Source: Cordilura impudica (lineage: Eukaryota; Arthropoda; Insecta; Diptera; Scathophagidae). From it: a DNA stretch of 64,000 bases. The stretch spans positions 74,580,314-74,644,313 of the forward strand of contig OY821519.1 in the NCBI GenBank assembly GCA_963682025.1, given 5' to 3'. The position numbers and the translations under genes were made by a program. Every line of letters begins with the position of its first letter. Position 1 is the first letter of the stretch. Shown piece by piece: positions 30,280 to 42,471 of this stretch. Below the pieces are notes generated by a model that worked only from the letters and a program-made list of their open reading frames with translations, was not told the DNA's origin and did not search any database.

Positions 30280-31160
30280 GACAAAGTTCCAGATCGATCG
30301 GATTAGGGGAAGTTAGGTTTTATTTCTCCGTGACTGTGCGTGACTATGCGTGACTGTGTTTGACTATCTTAAAATTAATCTTTGGCCACAACAAGTCTAT
30401 GGACAAAGTTTTAGATCGATCGGATGAGAGGAACTGAGATTTTAATCTCACCGTGACTGTGCGTGACTATGCGTGACTATGTCAAAGTTAATCTTTTTTC
30501 ACAGCAAGTCTATCGACCAAGTTTCAGATCGATCAGATAAGGGCGAATGGGTTTTAAATCACTCCGTGACTGTGTGTGACTATACGTGATTGTGCGTGAC
30601 CATGTCGAAGTTAATCTTTCTTTACAGCAAGTATATCGATAAAGTTTCAGATAGATTGGATGAGGGGAAATCTGTTTTAAATCTCTCCGTGACTGTGCGT
30701 GACCATGCGTGACTGTGCGTGACTAAGCTAAAGTTTATTTTTTTCACAGCAAGTGGATGGACTAAGTTTCAGATCGACCGAATGAGGGGAAATGACATTT
30801 AGATCACTCCGTGTCTATGCGTGACTGTGCGTAACCGCCGCAAAATTAATCTTTGGTCACAACAAGTCTATGAATCAATTTTCAGATTGATTAGATAAGG
30901 GAAAATGGGGTTTAAATCACTACGTGACTGTGCTTGATTATGCGTGACTGTGCGTGACTATGTCAAAATTAATCTTTTTTCACAGAAAGTGTATGGACAA
31001 CGTTTCAGATCGATTGGATGAGGGGAAATGACATTCAGATCACTCCGTGACTGTGTGTGACTATGCGTGACTATGCGTGACTACCCCAAAATTAATCTGT
31101 AGTCACATCAAGACTATGTGCCAAGTTTTAGATCAATTGGATAAGGGGGAATGGGGTTGC
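30280..31160 (+). repeat. eight-unit tandem array, 113/122-bp period
   Basis: Anchored on AGATCGATCGGA-like sites at 30291, 30413, 30526, 30649, 30771, 30884, 31007 and 31130: spacings 122, 113, 123, 122, 113, 123, 123. Each unit holds three to five 10-bp subrepeats GTGACTRTGC, and loss of one explains the 113-bp units. The array ends in GGGGTTGCCCCACGCCAGACAGA, the same junction found in the single-copy version at 2080-2112, so it expanded within a mini-me-type element. Confidence 0.85.
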
Positions 31161-31203
31161 CCCACGCCAGACAGAGAGTATGTGTTAAAAGAAAGAGATT
31201 AAA

Positions 31204-31990
31204 CAAGTAAGAAAATTATAGTCGGTCTCGACCGACTATACGATACCCTATTCCATGCGTTTAGAAACCCTATCTCTTAGGCCCAACTAACTGGACATAG
31301 AAAATAAGCAAAAACCAAATTTGAGTGGGATTTGTATTAATTTTTTTGGTTGCAGATATGAAAAAGTTCATATCGGATGCTATATCTATATAGGGACTAG
31401 GTCCAAAAATGGGCCGATCCTGATCATGTTTGGTAAAGTCTCTTGTATTTTGCAAAAATATATATAAACAAAATTTGAGAAGAATCAGTGCAATATTTTT
31501 GTTTTTTAATAGATTTAAGTGAAGATCGGGAAGCAGCTCTATATGGGGTCAAAGGGATCATTTTTGGACTACTCATTAGTGGATGTAATGAACGCATACA
31601 AACCCAATTTGAGTAAGATCTATATGACAATTTGACAATTTTGGCAATTTATGTCGATTTCATATGGGTAGTTTGTATGGGGGCTAGGTCTGAACATGGA
31701 CCGATTCTCACCAATTTCAATAGCGTTCATCCCATGGCCGATAAAAGCTTACATACCAAATTTCATCAAAATATATTCATATTTGCGACCTGCAGTTTGA
31801 TTACAAGGTTTACATGGACACACAGACGGACGGACGGACGGACGGACGGACGGACATTGTTAAATCAACTCAGAAAGTGATTCTGATTCGATCGGTATAA
31901 TTAAAGATGGGTCTAGGTCAAATATTTTTGGTTGTTACAAACAGCAGCACAAAGTCATTATACCCAAACCACATAGTGGTATAGGGTATA
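31204..31990 (+). mobile_element. mini-me/DINE-like element, full copy
   Basis: Full copy with 5' palindrome (centre TCGA), both 12-bp subterminal motifs, about six GACG units and 3' hairpin. Starts about 44 bases after the tandem array. Confidence 0.87.
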
Positions 31991-33049
31991 AAAATGCTTA
32001 AAATTTTATTAATGAATTTTAAATCTGAACTTTCTTTTTTCTCTGTTGTTCTGTGCGTTTTCTTTAGTTATATTACTTCTACGCAGACTTTTTCAAGGAA
32101 ATATATTTACATAATTCTTTAGATAAGCCGACCATATAAGTATAGTTAAAAAATTAGCAAAACCTCATGCTGACCGAGAGGGGTAATTTTTTTTTTTTTT
32201 TTGTTATTTATTCCATAACAAATTAATGCAAAATTTTTCACATTACTTTAATTAATGCAACAAACATATGAATGCTAATGATGCAAAAGCAGTAATCTTC
32301 AGTTATTAATGTTTTAACAAAATTCAATTAATAACATTTTTTCATAATTTTATTGCAAGTCATGCTTAAAACATAAAATAACAATCTGTAAGATTAAATT
32401 CAACTTTTAGGATGATATGCCAATTTAACGAAAATCATATATACAAATCATAATATTGTCTAAAATTAAAAAGGAAAAATAGAAGCATATTACAGTCAAT
32501 TTAACACAATGAACAAAAAAAAATATTTATTTATATTTTTTGGCCCTATTTGATAAATTACTAGCTGCTACTGTAAGCAGAATTGTATGTCCATTTTATT
32601 TATTCGCTTGCAACACAATTAGGGGGACATATATTATGTTCTCTTTTTCCTAATAGATGTCGTTTTCTGAGGCCGCAAACGATATAGTGGTTATGTTGTT
32701 TTTTCTTAGAATTATCTAAGTCAGGCATTCAAGGTCACAGTAAATGAAAAATAAAAGACTATTTATTCATAATTTTACTCCTCCGACGTTAGTGGATTTT
32801 GTTTGTTTTTGTTTTTCAAAAATCAAAACTACATACGATCATAAAACGTTTGCAACTTTTATTTTGATATTTGTTTATTAGAAATAATGCATAAATATAT
32901 TAATATGTGAAGAAAAATCTTCGTGACCTTTTTGAAGCAAAATGCGCGAACGGAGGAGTGTGAAATTTGGCATAGTTATAGATCATAAGAGTTATGCTAA
33001 TCAGTTTTAGACAAATCACAATTCATCGCATTTTATAAATATATCACAC
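31991..33049. other. no gene seen
   Basis: AT-rich, no coding or repeat affinity I can support. ATGCTAATCAG (about 32994) and GATTAGCAT (about 33081) form an inverted pair that may belong to the Helitron fragment that follows. Confidence 0.35.
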
Positions 33050-33302
33050 GCATTGTGTTGAAGTGTGTGCTAAAATTGATTAGCATACCTTTAGGCTCTT
33101 ATAAATTTATTTATTAACAAACTCATTTATATATCTACTGTGTATTAAACAAATATTTATTATGAAATTTTATGAATTTTATTTAAATATTTTATAATAT
33201 TTCATATATATAGATTAAAAAACATTGAAAGAAAAAAATTTAATAGAAAAAATAAACTTTCCTAGAATTTGCAATCGAATTTCGAGCGCTGGCCTATGCT
33301 AG
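33050..33302 (+). mobile_element. Helitron family B, 3' fragment
   Basis: Shares GATTAGCATAC, CCTAGAATTTGC and the hairpin/CGAATTTCGAGCGCTGG block with 27440-27565, and ends CTAG at 33299-33302. The 5' end is not identifiable. Confidence 0.6.
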
Positions 33303-34630
33303 CTACAATAAATATATAGACATTATAATATATGAAAGAGTACGAGATTTGACTCTGATATTGAATAAATTGATTTTCAGTTACTTAAATAAAATTAAAT
33401 AGATTAAAAAACTTTCGTTAACAATTTATATAATTTATATAATTAAGTTAACATTTTATTTCAATTTTGTTGATGTCAATTGGCTAGTCGCGAGCTAGGT
33501 TTACTTGAAACGAAAATTGATAATCTCTGGGAGAAACGGTAGGCATTGGTCCAGAATGTGATTGCAATTTTTTTTTGGTAGATGTCATTACGCTTTAAAC
33601 ATATTTAAATTTTACAAAGGACCTAAAAGGAATATTTCTTATACTAGTAATTTTTTCTAACCAAATTGGGTGGTTCAGGAGTGAATTGATACACTCATCT
33701 GTAGAAGAGCAATATATTGCAGTAAAAAGTTGGATGTGAATCCCATAATATTAGATTTGCAAATACTAATTAAGATTGCATTAAAACTGGAAAATAGTTT
33801 GTTTACAATATTGAAAGATATTGCTGATGCTGATATATGGGCCTTTTATACAAAGAACCAATATCGAAAATTAGAGAAAAGTTTTCATAGATATTTGCAT
33901 TCAAGGTGGCATATACTTTAAATAAATATTTTCTAGTTTTTAGAATTAAAAATAAAACTGTATTTTTTACCGGAAAATGTGTTAAAATTTTGTTTTTAAA
34001 TCTGTATATGGGGTGGGTTTCATGTCAAGGGGGGTCAAAATTTAACATTTTGCCCAAACAGGTGTTTTTTTCTCATCCACATAACTTTTTTCCTATAGTT
34101 CTTAGCAAAATTTTTACCAAATAATTTGGATAGCTCTTTCCTCAATCTTTGGAAAAAAAAACTTAAAACATTTTTTTTTTTAATTTTTTGTGCTAAATCA
34201 AAAAAATTTTTTGACTGTTTTTCAAAAAGGGCCCTTTTTTGGCTCAAAAGTAAGCCTAGGTTTTTACCTTTAAGAGCCTTTTGGTCGCTTAGTGGGATGC
34301 GAGTAGGATATTTATCAAAATAAATGTTTTGTAACTCAAGACAACGGTTTTTCGATTTTTAACATGATTTTTTTCCTATTTGTGTGTAAGTGTTTCTGAA
34401 ACCTTACATATAAAACTTATACTGAGGAACTAGACAAATTAAAATTCCCGACGGTGTGTAACATACCTAACTAAAATTTCGTACCTTCGATACTGTAATA
34501 TCCGCAATATGTTAACTTCAAGACAAAAATCACTTTTTTTCCATAGAAATGTTGAAAAAGTATTGTTTTTATTTATTTGTAACAATAATTTAATTGATAT
34601 ATAATCATAATAATAAAAATAAAAGGATAT
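33303..34630. other. no gene seen
   Basis: Short frames at 33730-34323 have low complexity and no motif. A palindromic AAAAAGGGCCCTTTTT lies near 34226. Nothing else supported. Confidence 0.4.
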
Positions 34631-34834
34631 ATCTATATATATAAAAATGAATCGTGGTTTGTTCGTCCGCTTAAAACTTGAAAACTACAGAACCAAAAGG
34701 GATACTTTCTTCTCCGAGTTTATTTGTAACTGCCACGCGAAGATTTAGGAAAAGATAAAAGTACAAAAAGTCTTAACAGATGGCGCTGTACGCGGTTATT
34801 CCTTTTTAACATCATATATATTGAGTACTATGAG

Positions 34835-35400
34835 AGGGAGAGTTTTGTAAATTTGTGTGAAGCCATCTATTATTAATATGGATAGTCATACCGAAAATGG
34901 TCAGTATCGGATAAGTGGGCGTGGTACCTCCCATACAAAATTAATTTTTAATATCATATATTGAGTACTGTTTTAGGGAGAGCTTTGCAACTTTTTATGA
35001 GGTCATCTATTATTGCTGTGAGTCGCTGTGAGTAGCCGTTGTAAAAATTAGGGTTATCGGAACAGTGGGCGTGGCACCTACAAAAAAATTAATCACTCAA
35101 TATCAGACTCAATATCATGACAGGGAGAGCCTTGATACTTTATGTGACGTCATTTGTTATTAGTGTAAGTACACCTGACTAAAATAGGCTGGATCGGATA
35201 AGTGGGCGGGGTACATCCCCTACAAAATACTGATTAAATATTATGTCCATATACCGAGTATAATGATAGAGAGAGCTCAGCGAGTTTGTGTTAGTTCATC
35301 TATTATTACTGTGATTAGCCCTGGCGAAAATGGGCGGGATTGGACAAGTGGGCATGTCACCTACCGTATAAAATAAATTTTCAAACTAATAAAAGTATCT
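34835..35400 (+). repeat. degenerate ~125-bp tandem repeats inside Helitron
   Basis: About four to five units, each with GAGAG(C/T)TTTG, ATCTATTATTA, GGATCGGATAAGTGGGCG-like and ACCTCCCATACAAAAT-like blocks. Divergence between units is high, so the duplication is old. Confidence 0.7.
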
Positions 35401-35469
35401 GAAATAATATAAAAGGGAAAGTGAAGATAATTTGTGCGAGTTCATAGGTTATTAGTGTGAGTGTGAAAG

Positions 35470-35898
35470 CTGAAATTGCGAAATTGCTTCCACCACCAGA
35501 GCCATTAATTCGAATTAAAGTTGGATCTGTCATCCTTATGTCCCGACACTATGCAATGAAACCCGACTGATTGTGACGAAATTTACGAGTAATGTGATAG
35601 TGGCCATGATTTTGAAAGGGCGGTTCAAGGGAGATGCTTAATTCCTCGAATTCTCTTGACTTCAACCGATTTGATGTTCCAGTTCAAAGGTGTTCAGTTC
35701 CCAGTGAAACTTGCATTTACGATGATAATAAATAATTCACAAGGACAGTTCCTAGAAGTGTGCGGCATAAATCTGAAAATGTCATGCTTTTCACACGGCC
35801 AGCTCTATGTTGCGTGTTTCCGAGTTGGGAAACCATCTCACTATTCATTTACGTTTCGGAGCAGAAAACAAAAAATGTTGTATATCGTGCAGCATTAA
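35470..35898 (+). pseudogene. Helitron PIF1-type helicase, C-terminal remnant
   Basis: In two frames: KVGSVILM...CNGTRLIVTKF, then TDLMFQFKGVQFPVKLAFTM, INNSQGQFLEVCGINL and SHGQLYVACFRVGKPS. These are the final motifs (V/VI region) of the Rep-Hel protein that unwinds DNA during rolling-circle transposition. Normal KSQGQ reads NSQGQ here and SRVG reads FRVG, losing conserved residues. The N-terminal helicase motifs and Rep domain are absent. Confidence 0.85.
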
Positions 35899-36166
35899 TT
35901 GATAACAATAATCCTTCTATTCTTTTTTTAATTAATACTTGATTTTATTCTATTTTCGCCAAATGTTGGACGGGACGAAGATCGTCGGGTCAGCTATCCG
36001 TATATTTATAAGATATTGAATTTAACTGAATTCGAAAAGTATTGTATTCAAATTATATTATTACGTCATCTGTTAACGGTCGATAATTTTCGATAAAAAA
36101 AAATTTCGAAATTATTTCAATCAAAAAATCTCTTTTGGACAAAGCGAAATTTGCCGGGTCAGCTAG

Positions 36167-36379
36167 TAATTTAATAAAATTTAATCTTAATTACGCCAGA
36201 TCCATTTACATCATAACTATTTTTATACTTAACTTATTTTTTAATACCCAGTCTTTCATCCAGCTTATTTATCGACTTAATTTGCTGCTTTTTTTTTGCG
36301 AATCCTTTCTTGGCGTTACTAGGTTCTACTGTTGGTTTTGCTGCTGGTTTCATTTTTGGCTATTATAGTTTCTTTACAA
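36167..36379. other. no gene seen
   Basis: Short AT-rich spacer between the Helitron end and a decayed transposon protein. Confidence 0.35.
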
Positions 36380-37328
36380 TAATTCTTTGCCCAATGGAAG
36401 GAAGCAGTCGCATATAAGATGCGATTTTGATGAAAGCACTAGAGGCTATACTTCGCTACATTTCTTTTCAGGTTTACTCCAATATCATCACTCAGCTGGC
36501 ATTCCAAAATCTTTTCTATGAGCTATAAGGTTTGCGAAGCTACTTTTGTTTTTAAAATGTTGACGCTCTACGTCCGAAACGTATGTTGATGTTTTAGTAT
36601 TATCTACTGGCACTCATAAATGCAACGGTATCATGTTTTAAATCGTGGGATATGATTGCCACAATTTTGTGTTCCACTTTTTCATCTTTCATGTAGTAAA
36701 TAACTATTGTGAATATAGTTGCTTGGTCGTTATTGAAGTGGAATGCTTGTATGGCATCCTGAAAAACATATATATAGTTTTCTGCGAAATCGTATGAAAC
36801 AACGAATTCGCCAGACTTCAAATGTATCTTCAAATCCTTGAAGAATGACCATTGCTCTATGACTAAAAAGTCGTGGGCTCTCAAGTGTAGCAGTCCTGCA
36901 CACATTTCTTCTGCAAAATCATCCATATTGATTGTTTTCAATTTGCATCTGCCAGTGTGAATCCAAGACTCAAATTTGACCTCTTCTGTATATTCTCGAT
37001 CAAAAGAGTTGATTAAATTCTCTTTGATGAATGTGGTTCCGGGCAATTTGAACATTCACCTAAGTGGCAAGAAGTTGTTGCATTAGGACACTTAGTCAAT
37101 TTCAAGCAATTGCGGTAATCTACTTCTGGCGAATCATCTGTTAATTACTTTTAGCTTATTTCCTTCGGCATCAGTTTAACGTTTTCATGGTAAATGCACA
37201 CTGCGTAAGTTCCGCTACTTCCTGCCAAAACACAATATTTTAGCATCAGTTGGGTAAATTTTGTGAAGCCAATTTCAACATCCTCCAGTTCAGATTGTAA
37301 TGTTGCAAATAACTCTTTCAGGTCCACA
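36380..37328 (-). pseudogene. C-terminal half of an unclassified transposon protein
   Basis: Minus-strand relic in several frames. Starts by the LINE junction with VDLKELFATLQ, then IGFTKFTQL...CVLAGSSGT, a Cys-rich CHLGECSNCPG (about 37040), W-x8-C and QWSFFKDLK, then SYDFAENYIYVFQDAIQ. The end (36380-36600) decodes to fragments like HFKNKSSFANLIAHRKDFGM. I recall this order of blocks from uncharacterised transposon-like proteins of arthropods and cnidarians but cannot name the superfamily. The N-terminal half lies beyond the LINE, at 39500-40042. Confidence 0.65.
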
Positions 37329-39486
37329 AGATATTCATTATGCTCCATTATTTTTACGAGATGAAACTTTAGATAAAGATATAACTATGGCTGATATTAA
37401 ATATATGTTAAAAAATGTAGAGCTAAACAAAGCACCAGGGGAGGACAGAGTACCTTACGAATTTTTTATTAACGCTACGGATGAATTTCTTGAAGAGTTT
37501 CGCTCGCATGTACAATAAACTGTTCAATAATTATAATACAGATGAATCTCTGACTAAAGCAATAATTCTTCCTATACATATAAAAGGAAGCATAAATGAA
37601 CCATCCAACTATAGGGGAATATCGTTAATAAACTCTGTAGCAAAGATCTTAATGGGAATCCTTAACGATAGACTTGTTACATGGATTGAAGATAAGAACA
37701 TTGTGGTTGAATATCAAGCTGGATTCCGAAGGAAATACTCTACTGTGGATAATATTTACAATTTAGCTTCCATCGTTAACCTCAAGCTGTCTGAAGAGAA
37801 AAAAGTGTATGCTTTTTTCGTAGCTTTTAAGGCAGCGTTCGATAAGGTCTCTAGAAAATCTATGATATACAAGTTATATACAATGGGAGTATCATATAAG
37901 TTTGTTAAAATGATAGAACACTTATATGAGCACACACATTCAGCAGTATGGACTGGAGTGGAGCTGTCAGAATACTTTGATACAACCTCTGGAGTAAAAC
38001 AAGGGTGTTTGCTTTCACCACTACTTTTCGCCCATCAATGATCTGCATGAATACTTAGGTGGTGGTTTAGATATTGAAGGGAAAAACAGTAAGAGTCTCA
38101 CTATACGCAGACGATATTGTAATAATGGCTGAGAATATAACAACTATGGAGAATATGATACAAGACCTAGAAAATTATTGTGATCTATGGAATTTAGAAG
38201 TGAATATGGACAAGTCAAAGATGATGGTTTTTAGAAATGGGGGACGATTAAGTCAAAAGGAAAGATGGAGATTCAGAGGAGAAGAAATAGATATAGTCTC
38301 TAAATATAACTACTTGGGAGTAGTTCTAACTTCGAAAATGACGTTTGCCAAGCATTTACAAAACAGAAATACCCAGTCGAAAAGTGCAATAAATGCCACA
38401 TGGCAAAATTTTCTTAAAAATAATAATGTATCGCTGCAAATGAAATGGAAACTATTTGTGGCAGCATGTAGATCAGTTCAGGCATATGCCGCACAAGTGT
38501 GGGGTTATATTTTTTTTGAAGACGTAGATAAATTATAACGTTTCTTTCTGAAAAGAGTACTAAAACGTCCATCAAACACACCAAACTACGCCCTTGAGAT
38601 GGAAACCGGAATTGAGGATGGACATATTTATACTTTACAACTTCATTTACAGTACATAACAAAAACAATGTTCTGCTATACTGAAGACAGACTACCCCAC
38701 TACCTTACAAAAATAAATCTAAGAAAGAAAATATTTTGGGCTAAAGCTTTAAATGTTTTGGCTAGTAATCTTCACATACAGTGGATTGAAATAAATACTC
38801 CGGAACACGAATGGAATTACAACAACTTCATATTAATACAGGGTCTTAAATCTTTAAACCTAAGAAATAAAACGCAAAGAGCGATGCAGAGTAGCGCATG
38901 AATATACAAACATCTAGACTATACAGTGGGAGCTAAGTACTTTCAAGGAAACTATAACCAAAATGATGTTATTTGAATATTTAAAGCACGTTGTGATCTA
39001 TTGTACCTTAATGGCAATAAGTTTACTAACAACGAAAATGATCTAATATGTACATTATGCAACCTTCGAGAAAAGGAAACTCTACAACATTTTTTAGGTA
39101 CATGCCCAATCTTGAATACATTCAGACGAGTCATTTTTGGAACAACTTCTTTATCGGAAGAAGAAATCATAAGAATTCTTGATGGAAGACTGAGCACTGA
39201 TTGGAAAAATCTGATTGTATATCTAAAATCCACTTTAAATTATAGAAAATTAATAATTCCAGAATATAACTAATTACTAAACCGAAAATAATTTAAAAAC
39301 CTCACTGTAAATTTTTATTTATTTAGTACATCCAGCTGACGACACTTTGTCATAGCTGTATAATCTTTATTTCTAATGATTATATATATGATTATATATA
39401 TATAATTTAATATGAAAATGTATCTGAAATTATTAATGAAATAGAAAATAAAGGTTTTTTATAATAATATATATAAAATATAATAA
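37329..39486 (+). mobile_element. second LINE (I/R1-like group), inserted into transposon gene
   Basis: Flanked by a 20-bp imperfect duplication, AATAACTCTTTCAGGTCCAC (37309-37328) and AATAAGTCTTTCAGGTTACA (39487-39506), which is one piece of the interrupted gene (CNLKDL/VDLKEL). Encodes RT and a C-terminal CCHC finger. 5'-truncated, with no endonuclease. The 3' region holds a hairpin AGCTGAC-GACA-CTT-TGTC and AT-rich microsatellite. Confidence 0.82.
37332..39273 (+). pseudogene. reverse transcriptase with CCHC tail
   Basis: RT order: NKAPGEDRVPYEFF, YRGISLINS, EYQAGFRRKYSTVDNI, FVAFKAAFDKV (the motif A Asp reads Ala), GVKQGCLLSPLLF, SLYADDIVIMAE (YADD intact), KSKMMVFRNGGRLS, and far downstream CTLCNLREKETLQHFLGTCP, a C-x2-C-x9-H-x4-C finger. 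Broken by frameshifts near 37490 and 38030, a TAA at 38536-38538, and further breaks around 38900-39000. Not active. Confidence 0.85.
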
Positions 39487-40042
39487 TAAATAAGTCTTTC
39501 AGGTTACAGAGAACCATTTTCTTCTGTATTTGAACTTGCTTGCCATAGATTCGTACAGACACTCAGTCTTTCATCCCTAGCATCAGGCAACTCATATTAG
39601 CATTAGTTTCGCAATCTAAAGTTTTTCCCTTCTTTTTGTTATGGAATGTGAGAAGCTCTTGCTCAGCTACGAATTTTTTTTTAACAATTCTTGCTTTTCG
39701 TTGAGACGTTCCAGTCATTAATTTTGTACAGCTCCAAGTCGATGGAGTTAGCATGAGAAGCTGAACTACACAACTATTGTTTAGCAATTTTTTGTCCGAT
39801 TCCTCAATATTACTGTCAAAGGCCTCTACCTTTTCAAAGCTATTACTTAAAAAGCAAATTTCATTAAGTGCAGAATCGAGCTCGTTCTTCATAAAATCAA
39901 ATTTTTCGGTCGGTATAATTTGCATATCTGATAAAAACTGCATTGTATAAATATATAAGTCATATACAGTTTGGTGCAAAAGTGAGGCAATGTTTGAAAT
40001 AAAAGGATCAACTGTATTTTTTGCATGGTATTTATTAAACAA
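39487..40042 (-). pseudogene. N-terminal half of the unclassified transposon protein
   Basis: Reads ...LLMLTPSTWSCTKL, then ARIVKKKFV and GMKD, then (after TGA) VSVRIYGKQVQIQKKMVLCNLKDL up to the LINE junction. The continuation is at 37328. Both halves are in the same orientation and overlap by the duplicated target, which shows one gene cut by the LINE. No ATG can be chosen with confidence. Confidence 0.65.
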
Positions 40043-40289
40043 ATTAAAAACTATTTACATAAATAAAAATATCAATCCTTAGAGAATAAAAAAACAATAA
40101 AAAAAATTAATTCACAACTTAAGTATCTGACAAATTAACAATTGCATTGCATTGCCTCTTGCACCAAGGTTCTGTTGATCTAAATTTAAAAGTTTATCCA
40201 ATATTTCTTTGCTTTTTTCAACTTAGTCATTCAATTTGGAATGGATTTATATAGATTAGATACATAAACCACAGTAATTTGCTTCCATT
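40043..40289. other. no gene seen
   Basis: AT-rich spacer; the word TTGCATTGCATTGCC at about 40142-40156 is a small tandem. Confidence 0.35.
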
Positions 40290-40870
40290 CAGCCCGTACC
40301 CTCTCCTACAGCTCATTAATGTTCTTCGGGGCCTCTTCTTATTCTGCCAGCCGACGTTTTAAATAAGCGTTTTAAATATTTTCGATCGGGTTGAAATCAG
40401 GGCACTGCGCTAGCCACTCCATGACCCAACCCCCTGTGAATTAAGCCATTCCTTGACGATTTTCGCTTAATGTTTGGGGTCGTTATCATGATGGAGGATG
40501 ACATATTCAGGTCAATCTGAAATTTGGGCGATAGCTAAAGGCAACTTCTCTTGAAAAGTAAGAAAATAGTTTTCCCTTCTCATTATGCTATCAATCCGTG
40601 TAAGTGGACCTGCACCATTTGTTGGTGTTATACATAACCAAACCAAGAGAGAACCACATCTGTGCTTTACAGTTTGAGTTACATGTGCTGGGTTCGGTGT
40701 GGTTAATGGTTTGTCCCAATACCAAACTTTTCCATCTGATTGGTATCGGACGATTTTGTTCTCCTAGGCTGGGTTTGGTCTCATCTGACTAAAATAAATC
40801 GATATCAGTCAGCTGGAAAAGTTTGGTAGTGGGACAAACTGTAAAGCACGGAGGTGGTTCTGTTTTGGTT
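40290..40870 (-). pseudogene. Tc1-like transposase relic
   Basis: On the minus strand, in broken frames: ...TVKHRCGSLLVW..., AGPLTRIDSIM, then HDNDPKH-like and EWLNSQG, then CPDFNPIEN. These are the second and third catalytic blocks of Tc1-type (DDE) transposases. A partial inner duplication of the TVKH...VW block is visible at about 40660-40680 and 40836-40860 (AAACTGTAAAGCAC). Terminal repeats not found. Confidence 0.72.
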
Positions 40871-40885
40871 TGCTGATGTATAAAC

Positions 40886-41520
40886 TACAGGTCGCAAATA
40901 TCTACCTATCGATCTCGGTCAAATTGGGTTTCTGTATATTTATTACATCCATTTATCAGTAGTCCAAAAACCCCTACGGGACAATTCTTATGAAACTGAT
41001 TCCCGATCTATACTTAAATCTATCAAAAAAACAAAAATATTGCACAGAATTTTCTCAAATTCGGTTTGTATATGGCTTTGCAAAAATAGGTGACCTTACC
41101 AGCTTAATCAAGATCGTTCCATTTTTCGACATAGTCACCCATACAAATATAGAATCCGATATGAACTTTTTCATATCAGAAGGCAAAAAAATTAATACGA
41201 TTTACGATTTAAAATGTTTTCGGGTTGATTATTACACCCTCCTGCGCTACGACTAAGTAAATCTGTTGTGCACACTCTTTCAGATTCTTGTTCTCTACTG
41301 TTTCATTAGTTCATTACAGCATTTGGAAAGTTGATGATGTCCTTCACCGCCAACGTTTTGTATGCCTTCTCCCTGATTTCAGATTCGCCACAAAGTTTGT
41401 GCCTTAGATATGCAAATAAAGATGCCACTCAAATTGGGTTTATGCTTATTTTCTATACCTACTTGGAGTCTCTAAATGCATGGTATAGGGCATTGTATTG
41501 TCGGTCTAGACCGACTATAT
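40886..41520 (-). mobile_element. mini-me-like element, reverse, partial
   Basis: Begins at the CAGGTCGCAAATAT block, so the microsatellite and 3' hairpin are missing, and ends at the 5' palindrome (GTCGGTCTAGACCGAC at about 41500). Contains unrelated inserted sequence near 41215-41400. Confidence 0.72.
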
Positions 41521-41843
41521 GTTTTTCTATTCAATGCGGATTCCATCAATTACTGAAATATGTGAATTAATGAAAATTAGGGCCTGTTTCAGCGCCTCAT
41601 GTTAATGTCCCATTAGAGTTGGAATTTAATTATGCTGCCATGTTCATAAATGATACCACAAAATTTCTTGGGATGCGAAAATGTTTGACCTGAGACCTGC
41701 GACCGAATCACAGGTTGTAGGAACTCATAAACTTGCATAACAAAGAACAAATTTTGTATTCTTTTTTTTTTTTTTTATAAAAGTAATCATATTGCATTTT
41801 ATCTCTATAAATATGAGACCCAATCGTTAAAAGAGAATACAAA
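41521..41843. other. no gene seen
   Basis: Spacer before the next DNA transposon. Nothing recognised. Confidence 0.35.
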
Positions 41844-41846
41844 TAA

Positions 41847-42292
41847 CACTGCGGAACAAATTCAAGTTAGCAAAAGTTAGGTCGATTCTGACAGTGAGGG
41901 GTGAAAATAGAGGCTAAATTAGAAGACCCGTATCGCGGCGTTTGTTTATGTTAGTTCGAATTTTTTTTTTAATCGACCTTCGAACTTTGCAGTCAAATGC
42001 CGATTTTGAGCATATTGTTTATATGGTTTTTGGCTATAACTCGTCGAATAATTGATATTTTTTCAATCTGTAAAAGCCAAGTTATTGCTAGAGACCTGTG
42101 CAACAATCAAAATTTTTAAAAAAATTGATTTTGAAAATTTTGGTGGTGCCTATGAAGCAAAATGTTGGAAAAATTATTTCTTTTTCATGCTTTTTGAAAA
42201 TATTTTCCACAAAACTAAGTCTTTTTTGCTTTCTGTTTGATCTATAATATGCTTTTCAGTTTCTTCAATAAATTTCATTTGAATAGAAAACA
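41847..42292. repeat. left terminal inverted repeat
   Basis: Pairs with 44723-45136 through blocks such as AAAATAGAGGCTAAATTAGA, CGCGGCGTTTGT and CAAAATGTTGGAAAAATTA. Confidence 0.85.
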
Positions 42293-42471
42293 ATCATAAT
42301 ACAAAACTTGCGTTTTCCAGCTTAATATTAATTTACTTCTCATTTTTTATGTATCAATTTTGTTCAGTGTTGGTTTTGAAGAAACATTAAAAAGAAATTA
42401 TAAAAATATGGAAAAAATTATATTTTTGAAATGTTGGTTATGAAAAGTTTTAAGTAAAAAAATTAAATAAA

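Larger units (their letters stand above)
34631..36166 (+). mobile_element. Helitron (family A), internally deleted
   Basis: Starts A|TCTATATATATAAAAATG and ends GGGTCAGCTAG|T (36156-36167). Holds degenerate tandem repeats (34840-35400), the last part of a Helitron helicase (35470-35900) and two successive 3' ends. No Rep domain, so it cannot move unaided. Confidence 0.82.

Noticed and set aside
30280..31160. Possible CRISPR-like array (regular repeats)
   Set aside because: Units are diverged, have no unique spacers between identical repeats, and derive from a transposable element in a eukaryotic genome.
33730..34323. Open frames of 60-72 codons
   Set aside because: Low-complexity Phe/Lys/Leu composition, overlapping on both strands, with no motif or homologous copy in the window.
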